A stretch of 20,754 bases of DNA from an uncultured Muribaculum sp. (GTDB taxonomy: Bacteria > Bacteroidota > Bacteroidia > Bacteroidales > Muribaculaceae): contig CANPDS010000009.1 of the NCBI GenBank assembly GCA_947573015.1, positions 1-20,754 of the forward strand, read 5' to 3'. The notes below the pieces were generated by a model. That model did not search any database. It was not told the DNA's origin and saw nothing but the letters and a program-made list of their open reading frames with translations. The position numbers and the translations under genes are program-made. This document shows positions 15,154 to 20,754 of the stretch, one piece after another; the first letter of the stretch is position 1; every line of letters begins with the position of its first letter.

Positions 15154-15705
15154 ATGATATTCAATTTTAGAATAGTGTCAGATGAAGTCGATGACTTCCG
15201 ACGCGAGATCAACATTGACGCGGATGCCACATTTCTCGATCTGAAGAATGCCATCTGCGACAGCGTGAAGTACGACAAAAACCAGATGTGTTCATTCTTC
15301 CTCTGTGATGACAATTGGGAGAAGGGCAAGGAGATAACCCTTGAGGATATGGGATTGGACTCCGATCAGGAGGTATATCTCATGGATGAGACTGTACTTA
15401 GTGACTATATCGACGATGGGCAGCGTCTGATCTTTGTGTTTGATTATCTCACCGACCGGTGCTTCTTCATCGAGATGAAGAAGAGCATTGCCGGTGAAAA
15501 TCTTAAGGATCCTGTATGTGTGGCTTCACGCGGTATTGCTCCCGCCCAGATGATGGATATTGAGGAGTTCGAAACCAAAAATCCTATCGTAAGCGCTTCC
15601 TCTTCGGATGATTTCGACGAAGAATTCTATGGCTCAAGCGAATATAACGATGATGAATTTGATGCTGCCGGATTTGATGAAATGACTTTCGACGACAATA
15701 TGTGA
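15154..15705 (+). CDS. Acidic PRiA4_ORF3-like protein of unknown function
   Basis: A 183-residue soluble protein with no signal peptide. The first 135 residues resemble the plasmid pRiA4b ORF-3 / 'IS1096 TnpR-like' domain: IVSDEVDDFRREINIDADATFLDLKNAI, then a CSFFLCDDNWEKGKEITLED stretch, and later DGQRLIFVFDYLTDRCFFIE. The last 45 residues are strongly acidic and Ser/Asp/Glu-rich (DDFDEEFYGSSEYNDDEFD), probably disordered. Despite the domain name there is no recombinase catalytic motif and no transposon end nearby. It starts 39 bases after the acyltransferase and is followed by a clear terminator, so it is likely the last gene of that unit. Family assignment is from recalled sequence patterns. 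Confidence 0.8.
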   Translation: MIFNFRIVSDEVDDFRREINIDADATFLDLKNAICDSVKYDKNQMCSFFLCDDNWEKGKEITLEDMGLDSDQEVYLMDETVLSDYIDDGQRLIFVFDYLTDRCFFIEMKKSIAGENLKDPVCVASRGIAPAQMMDIEEFETKNPIVSASSSDDFDEEFYGSSEYNDDEFDAAGFDEMTFDDNM

Positions 15706-15727
15706 TCACAATAGATCTCAGTATATA

Positions 15728-15765
15728 CAGGCCCGTGGATAGCGCATCTGCGGGCCTGAATTTTA
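15728..15765 (+). terminator. Rho-independent terminator after the PRiA4_ORF3-like gene
   Basis: CAGGCCCG (15728-15735) pairs perfectly with CGGGCCTG (15751-15758) around a 15-base loop, followed by AATTTTA. It lies 22 bases after the stop codon and ends the folC-plsC transcription unit. Confidence 0.78.
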
Positions 15766-15798
15766 TCATAGCGGAGAAGGGTATGTGACGGCTTCAAG

Positions 15799-15829
15799 TT
15801 GGTGCGTTGGCGATATTTTGGTAACTTTA
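15799..15829 (+). promoter_or_regulatory. Possible promoter for the DUF5715-AsmA-HAD gene set
   Basis: TAACTTTA at 15822-15829 differs by one base from TAnnTTTG and has TTG at 15799-15801, 20 bases upstream. It lies just after the terminator and 32 bases before ATG 15862. Confidence 0.35.
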
Positions 15830-15861
15830 CGGACGGAAAAGGTAAATTCCAATAGATTATT

Positions 15862-16623
15862 ATGCGAAAGATTCTGCTATATATAGCCGGTATGGTGGGC
15901 GTGGCATTGACGCACGGGTGCTCCTGTTCCGGCAAGTCTGAGCCGACAGTGATCCACGATACAGTGTATATCATGGTCAAGGAGATGCCTGCGGTGGCTA
16001 ATCCTTACGATAGGCATCTCGATACAATGCCCGATGACGGGTGTGTGAAAATGAAGATAAATCCTGTGGGCGGTACTCTTGGCAGAGTGTTCAACGACAG
16101 CAACTATATACATATTGCCGAGGCTGAACGTCTTGGACTAAAACCTATTGAGACTCTTGCCGATGTGTGGCATCTGCAACGTCCGGTGGTACACATAAAG
16201 AGCTGTCGGGAATATGGAGTGGATTCGCTTACACATTCATTACCATATCTTGTGCCGGAAGCTGCTGATCTGTTGAGTGAGATAGGATCGCGATTCAACG
16301 ACTCTCTTGAAGCGCGTGGTGGAGGGGCATACCGTCTGAAGGTTACAAGTGTACTGCGCACAAAAACAGGAGTCAAGAAGTTGCGCCGCCGCAATGTAAA
16401 TGCCGTTGAAGCGTCGGCTCATCAGTTTGGTACTACGTTTGATATCAGTTATGCAAAATTCATATGTGATTCAGTTACTGTGAACCGCACCCAGGAAGAT
16501 CTCAAAAATCTGCTTGGTGAGGTTCTGAAAGCCATGCGCGATGAACGGAAATGCTATGTGAAGTACGAACGTAAACAGGGGTGTTTCCATATTACAGTGC
16601 GTTCGCATGATACTGCAAATTAA
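15862..16623 (+). CDS. Exported DUF5715-type protein, peptidase M15-like fold
   Basis: A 253-residue protein with an N-terminal signal (MRKILLYIAGMVGVALTHGC) whose cysteines C20 and C22 suggest a lipoprotein; the sequence before C20 (LTHG) is only a loose lipobox. The C-terminal half has YRLKVTSVLRT (about 153-163), KKLRRRNVNAVEASAHQFGTTFDISY with H187 and D194, and a closing block rich in basic residues (KYERKQGCFHITVR). S-A-H-x-x-G-x-x-x-D is the zinc-ligand pattern of M15/VanY-type D,D-peptidases, which is why DUF5715 proteins are grouped near them. Whether this one cleaves peptidoglycan is unproven; the remaining metal ligand would be the histidine near the C-terminus (FHITVR). The next gene starts 9 bases after its stop, so they are likely co-transcribed. 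Confidence 0.8.
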   Translation: MRKILLYIAGMVGVALTHGCSCSGKSEPTVIHDTVYIMVKEMPAVANPYDRHLDTMPDDGCVKMKINPVGGTLGRVFNDSNYIHIAEAERLGLKPIETLADVWHLQRPVVHIKSCREYGVDSLTHSLPYLVPEAADLLSEIGSRFNDSLEARGGGAYRLKVTSVLRTKTGVKKLRRRNVNAVEASAHQFGTTFDISYAKFICDSVTVNRTQEDLKNLLGEVLKAMRDERKCYVKYERKQGCFHITVRSHDTAN

Positions 16624-16632
16624 TATATCTAA

Positions 16633-19600
16633 ATGCTGAGGAAAATTCTGAAAACAATAGGGTGGACTATCGCAGCTGTGATAGCTTTGCTGCTTATAGT
16701 GCTGACGTTGGTAGTGTGGATACTGACGCCACCACGTCTTACTCCTATTGTTCGCGATATGGCCAACGAATCGCTTGATGCACGTGTGGGATTGTCGCGT
16801 GTCGAACTGACTCTTTGGCATACATTTCCGCATCTCACTGTGGATGTTGATTTGTTGACGGTTGTATCAAATACGTTCGATACTATTCCAGAGGATATGC
16901 GTCGTATGCTTCCGGCTGATGCCGACACATTGCTTAAAGTAGGACATTTTCATGGGGCAGTCAATGTGCTGGCTCTTCTGGCTGCGAAGGTGCATCTGTA
17001 TGATATATCTCTGACCGGTACAGAAGTAAATATAGTATCTATTGATGCCAATTGCAGCAATTATGATATTTTTAAGCCATCTGATGCTGAGGATGAACCG
17101 ACTGCGGCTCCGGTGTTCATGCCGGATGTGGCGCTTAACCGTTTCATGATAACGGATTCGTTGCCGATAAGCTACCGTTCGATAGCGGATAGTGTGGATG
17201 TGCGTGTGGTGATCGCAAAATCTCCCTTGATTGAGCAGTATGACGAAATCCCAGGGTATCAACTTAATGTTGCATCTGGCATATATGTCGGTTTGCCCGA
17301 TCAAATCGTGGCATGTCCTCTGTTTGTAGATCTTGGAGGACGCATCGGATGGGATAGTGGTAATCCGTATGAATTGTCGTTGAATGATTTTCGCTTGGAT
17401 CTCGGAACTCCGGATAGTGAATGGGTAAAGACAAAGTGGAATCTGGCTATTAATTTTGCAGATACTCTTGTAGTTGATAAATGTGATTTTAATATCGGGC
17501 CATTCTCTCCGCAGGCGATTATAGGATTGTTGCCTGACAGCATGAGTTTGCGTATCGGCGATGTTGATACGGATATGTCTATCACTTTGTCGGGACAGAT
17601 TACAGAACCGTATTGTGTTGCGGATACATTGTTGCCACAATTGGCTGCAACACTGCATATTCCATCGTGTGCTCTGGTCTACAACAATGATATTGCCTTG
17701 AAGCAGATAGAGGCCGATGTTGACATTACGTTTCCGGGAACGGTTGATGATGCTGTAGTGACGATAAACAGATTGCGTATGGCAGGGCTGGGGCTTGATT
17801 TTTCAATGGCCGGCACTTTGTCGGATCTGACCACCGACCCTGCATTTGATGGAAAAATAGCTGTGGAGTGTGCACTTCGATCTTTGCCGAAAAAAATATT
17901 GGCCATGTTGCCCGACTCTTCTTCTGTAAGCGGAGTGGTGCGTCTGGATACTGAGGCAAGGTGCTCTCAAAGTAATTTTTCACTGGGCAACTTTCATAAG
18001 ATAAGACTGAACGGCGCGCTTGAATTGCGTGACATATTACTTGATGTGCCTGCGGAATCTACATCATTTTACACGCATGATGCGAAATTTAGTCTTGGCA
18101 CATCGCGGTCGGTTGTTACATCCGGTAATGTTAAAGTTGATTCATTGCTTACAGTGTCGGTCAGCGCAGATACATTGGCATTAGGTATGGATGGTATGGC
18201 TATCCGCCTTAAGAATGCCCATATAGGTGCCGGATGCCAGAATCGTCCTCTGTCGGCTGATTCGACGGAGGTGATTCCTTTCGGTGGTATGTTACGGGCT
18301 GAGCGTGTAGGTTATTCAGATGGAGATTCTCTGCGGGCACGCCTCTCTGACATATCGGCACGCCTTGTGCTAAAACGTTATGATAATGATGTGCATCTGC
18401 CGCAGTTGCGCATGAATGTAGATGCCGGGAGTATATTCTTTACTGACCGCATGAATTTTATGGGATTGCAGAAGAGCCATTTTGATCTGGATGCGTCTCT
18501 GAGACCAAAAATGGTTCGGAGGGAGATGTCGGTAGCTGATTCTGTAAGGTTTGTCCAACGCCGAGCTGGTATGATGGCAGAACGGTCGATGTATGCCGGT
18601 GCTGACAGTCTTGATTTTCAGCTTGATGCCTCTACTTCAAAATTGATTCGTCGTCTACAGCTATCCGGTCGTATCACGGCTGAGCGAGGAGGGTTGTTTA
18701 CACCTTATTTCCCGTTGCGCAATCGTCTGTCGGCATTTGATATGTCGTTTTCTGCCGATAGTATGGTGCTGCACAACGTGAGATATGCATGTGGGTCGTC
18801 TGATTTTACCATTAATGGTGCGGTGCATAATATCCGGCGAGCACTTACACGAGGTTCAACAATTAGCTTGGACTGGACCATGCACAGCGATACCATAAAT
18901 GTCAATGAACTTGTACAGGCTCTTTACAAAGGTGCTGATTATGCTGCTAAAATATCTTCAGGAGAGGTTGTATTGAAGGAGGCTGAGTCGTTCGACGATC
19001 TTGACCGACTTTCCGACAATGCTGCGGTTGATAGTGTTAGCGCTATGCTGATACCGATGAATATAGATGCAAAATTCAGAATGGATGCTGACAATATCGT
19101 ATATTCCGATATGGATCTGCGTGATTTCAGAGGTGAACTGCTGGTTAGTGAAGGCGCTTTGAATCTACGGGACCTTCGGGCTGAGTCGGAATTGGGAAAT
19201 GTAAGTCTCAGTGCATTGTATTCAGCTCCTATGAAAGATGAGATGCGGTTTGGCATGGGGCTTGATCTGAATGGAATAGATATAAAGAAGTTTATAGGTA
19301 TCATACCTGCGGTAGATTCGTTGATGCCGTTGCTGAATAGTTTTGAAGGTGTTATTGATGCTGAGATTGCTGCAACTGCGGATATTGACTCGACAATGAA
19401 TATTGTGATGCCATCACTTGATGCAGCCATACGCCTTAATGGACGTGATCTGGTACTGCTTGATGCAGAGACTTTCCGCACAATTGCTAAATGGCTGATG
19501 TTTAAGAATAAGAATGTTAACCGTATTGAGCATATGGAGGCGGAATTGCTTATACGTAATTCCACGATGCAGCTTTTTCCGTTTGTTTTCGATTTTGACC

Positions 19601-20046
19601 GCTATAGATTGGCTGTGATGGGTTCTAACGATCTTGATCTCAATTATAAGTATCATATATCGGTGCTCAAATCGCCTTTGCCATTCAAGTTTGGTATAAA
19701 TATATCAGGAAATATGGATGATATGAAGGTGCGTCTTGGTGGAGCAAAGTATAAGCCTGGCGAGGTTGGAGAAAGTATGGAGATAGTGAAATCTACGCGT
19801 GTCAATCTTTTGCAGGAGATTGACAATGTATTTAGGCGTGGATCACGTGCCGCACGTCTTGGCGCTCTTAAAGTCTCGGGTGTTCCGGTTGAGGTCGATG
19901 ATGCTGTGGCGCCTGATACTATTTCAGCCTCTGATTCTGCGGTATTCATAAAAGAGGGACTTTTGGAAGTGCCGGTTGATTCATTGGAAAGCTCGATGCC
20001 TGATAAAACTATAAAGAATGGTAAAAAGAAAAAAATAAAGAAGTAA
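16633..20046 (+). CDS. AsmA-like inner-membrane-anchored envelope protein
   Basis: A 1137-residue protein with one N-terminal membrane span (about residues 9-32, IGWTIAAVIALLLIVLTLVV) after a short basic cytoplasmic start, and a very long periplasmic part of repeated beta strands. The opening LTPIVRDMANESLDARVGLSRVELTLWHTFPHLTVDV is typical of AsmA family N-termini. The region about 830-1045 (ELLVSEGALNLRDLRAESELGNVSLSAL, GMGLDLNGIDIKKF, FGINISGNMDDMKVRLGG) matches the C-terminal AsmA domain. The extreme C-terminus is lysine-rich (NGKKKKIKK). AsmA/TamB/YhdP-type proteins form hydrophobic grooves for moving phospholipid across the periplasm or affecting outer-membrane assembly; that role is inferred here. 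It lies 9 bases after the DUF5715 gene and 5 bases before the HAD gene. Confidence 0.87.
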   Translation: MLRKILKTIGWTIAAVIALLLIVLTLVVWILTPPRLTPIVRDMANESLDARVGLSRVELTLWHTFPHLTVDVDLLTVVSNTFDTIPEDMRRMLPADADTLLKVGHFHGAVNVLALLAAKVHLYDISLTGTEVNIVSIDANCSNYDIFKPSDAEDEPTAAPVFMPDVALNRFMITDSLPISYRSIADSVDVRVVIAKSPLIEQYDEIPGYQLNVASGIYVGLPDQIVACPLFVDLGGRIGWDSGNPYELSLNDFRLDLGTPDSEWVKTKWNLAINFADTLVVDKCDFNIGPFSPQAIIGLLPDSMSLRIGDVDTDMSITLSGQITEPYCVADTLLPQLAATLHIPSCALVYNNDIALKQIEADVDITFPGTVDDAVVTINRLRMAGLGLDFSMAGTLSDLTTDPAFDGKIAVECALRSLPKKILAMLPDSSSVSGVVRLDTEARCSQSNFSLGNFHKIRLNGALELRDILLDVPAESTSFYTHDAKFSLGTSRSVVTSGNVKVDSLLTVSVSADTLALGMDGMAIRLKNAHIGAGCQNRPLSADSTEVIPFGGMLRAERVGYSDGDSLRARLSDISARLVLKRYDNDVHLPQLRMNVDAGSIFFTDRMNFMGLQKSHFDLDASLRPKMVRREMSVADSVRFVQRRAGMMAERSMYAGADSLDFQLDASTSKLIRRLQLSGRITAERGGLFTPYFPLRNRLSAFDMSFSADSMVLHNVRYACGSSDFTINGAVHNIRRALTRGSTISLDWTMHSDTINVNELVQALYKGADYAAKISSGEVVLKEAESFDDLDRLSDNAAVDSVSAMLIPMNIDAKFRMDADNIVYSDMDLRDFRGELLVSEGALNLRDLRAESELGNVSLSALYSAPMKDEMRFGMGLDLNGIDIKKFIGIIPAVDSLMPLLNSFEGVIDAEIAATADIDSTMNIVMPSLDAAIRLNGRDLVLLDAETFRTIAKWLMFKNKNVNRIEHMEAELLIRNSTMQLFPFVFDFDRYRLAVMGSNDLDLNYKYHISVLKSPLPFKFGINISGNMDDMKVRLGGAKYKPGEVGESMEIVKSTRVNLLQEIDNVFRRGSRAARLGALKVSGVPVEVDDAVAPDTISASDSAVFIKEGLLEVPVDSLESSMPDKTIKNGKKKKIKK

Positions 20047-20051
20047 ATCAT

Positions 20052-20754
20052 ATGACACTTGAACAACAAGCAGTATGCCGCTATCTGAAACGTCGTGATC
20101 TGATGAGTTTTGCTCCTACTGCAGCCCTTATCGATATGGATGGCACTCTTTACGACTCAATGCCACGGCATGCCGACGCATGGTATCGCCTTATGACAGA
20201 GCTCGGGGTGGAGTGTGAGCATGATGAATTCTTTCTGTATGAAGGTCGCACCGGGCGTGATACTATCCGCATATTGTTCAAACGTGCATTCGGTCGGGAG
20301 GTGAGTGATGCGGAATGTGAGGAACTGTATAAGCGTAAGACACGCTATTTCAGCGAACTTCCACCTGTTGAGCCGATGCCTGGCGCCGACCGCATGATCT
20401 CATTGTTTCAAACGCGCAGTATAAATACGGTGCTTGTCACAGGATCTGGGCAGCGATCACTTATCGATCGGTTGGAACGTGATTATCCAGGAGCATTTCC
20501 TCCGGAACGACAGATTACATCTCGTGATGTGGTACATGGTAAGCCGCACCCTGAGCCATATCTCCGTGCGATGGATAGAGTCGGGGCATTTCCGGATAGC
20601 AGTATTGCTGTAGACAATGCTCCAATGGGAGTGATGTCGGGTGCTGATTCTGGCGCTTTCACCATAGGTGTGACCACAGGGCCTATACCTGAAAAAGAGT
20701 TGTACGATGCAGGTGCTGATATTGTTTATCCATCGATGCCTGTGCTTGCCGAAC
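20052..20754 (+). CDS. HAD-superfamily phosphatase, beta-phosphoglucomutase-like, 3' partial
   Basis: The frame is open from ATG 20052 to the window end, giving 234 residues without a stop. Motif I is IDMDGTLYDS with nucleophile D28 and acid/base D30. A small cap domain follows (about 36-115). Motif II is VLVTGSG (about 139-145), motif III K164 in HGKPHPEPYL, and motif IV D188 in VDNAPMGVMSG. This is the layout of the HAD subfamily I phosphatases that act on small phosphorylated metabolites; the exact substrate cannot be read from the sequence. D30 and the KPHPEP motif are typical of beta-phosphoglucomutase/phosphoglycolate-phosphatase-like members. It begins 5 bases after the AsmA-like gene, so it probably shares its transcript. 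Only the C-terminus is missing. Confidence 0.88.
   Translation, partial: MTLEQQAVCRYLKRRDLMSFAPTAALIDMDGTLYDSMPRHADAWYRLMTELGVECEHDEFFLYEGRTGRDTIRILFKRAFGREVSDAECEELYKRKTRYFSELPPVEPMPGADRMISLFQTRSINTVLVTGSGQRSLIDRLERDYPGAFPPERQITSRDVVHGKPHPEPYLRAMDRVGAFPDSSIAVDNAPMGVMSGADSGAFTIGVTTGPIPEKELYDAGADIVYPSMPVLAE

Noticed and set aside
15154..15705. A transposon resolvase/TnpR gene, suggested by the IS1096-like domain name
   Set aside because: No serine-recombinase catalytic motif, no inverted repeats and no transposase nearby; the name reflects history of the family only.

Overview
The window reads as chromosomal DNA of a Bacteroidota member, most likely order Bacteroidales and possibly a Muribaculaceae-type gut commensal; the family-level placement is inference. 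The grounds are Bacteroidetes-style promoter motifs (TAnnTTTG with a TTTG-like box 17-20 nt upstream), A-rich leaders mostly without Shine-Dalgarno sequences, a sufBCDS order, and secreted proteins with cohesin/dockerin-like modules and a short 'IYD..GR...G.N.I...DG...K' tail. Every gene is on the + strand.

Layout. (1) 1-3797: end of sufB, then sufC, sufD and sufS, the SUF iron-sulfur cluster assembly operon. A pair of 20-bp GACGCACC/GGTGCGTC palindromes sits between sufD and sufS, and a likely terminator follows sufS. (2) 3798-11434: an AT-rich leader with direct repeats, a G9 tract and two candidate promoters, then a secreted protein of about 2030 residues (beta domain, about 1650 residues of helical coiled coil, dockerin-like module, cohesin-like module, C-terminal tail). 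After a nested hairpin comes a secreted protein of about 351 residues made of two cohesin-like modules and a related tail. (3) 11435-11747: a structured non-coding gap with a terminator and a promoter. (4) 11748-12982: two overlapping half-size chromate-transporter-family genes; a third palindrome copy lies in frame in the first. (5) 13008-15114: folC and a plsC-type acyltransferase. (6) 15154-15705: an acidic PRiA4_ORF3-like protein, ending at a clear terminator. (7) 15862-20754: a tightly spaced set of a DUF5715/M15-like exported protein, a large AsmA-like envelope protein and a HAD phosphatase cut by the window end.

How they fit together. The suf genes form one pathway: SufS delivers persulfide sulfur, and SufB, SufC and SufD form the scaffold-ATPase complex. 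The giant and small cohesin-like proteins look like an interacting exported pair: one carries a dockerin-like Ca2+-binding module, and together they carry three cohesin-like modules. This is the least conventional part of the window and the best candidate for an undescribed system, possibly a surface filament or assembly built on cohesin-dockerin-like contacts without any visible enzyme. The remainder is ordinary envelope, folate and transport housekeeping.
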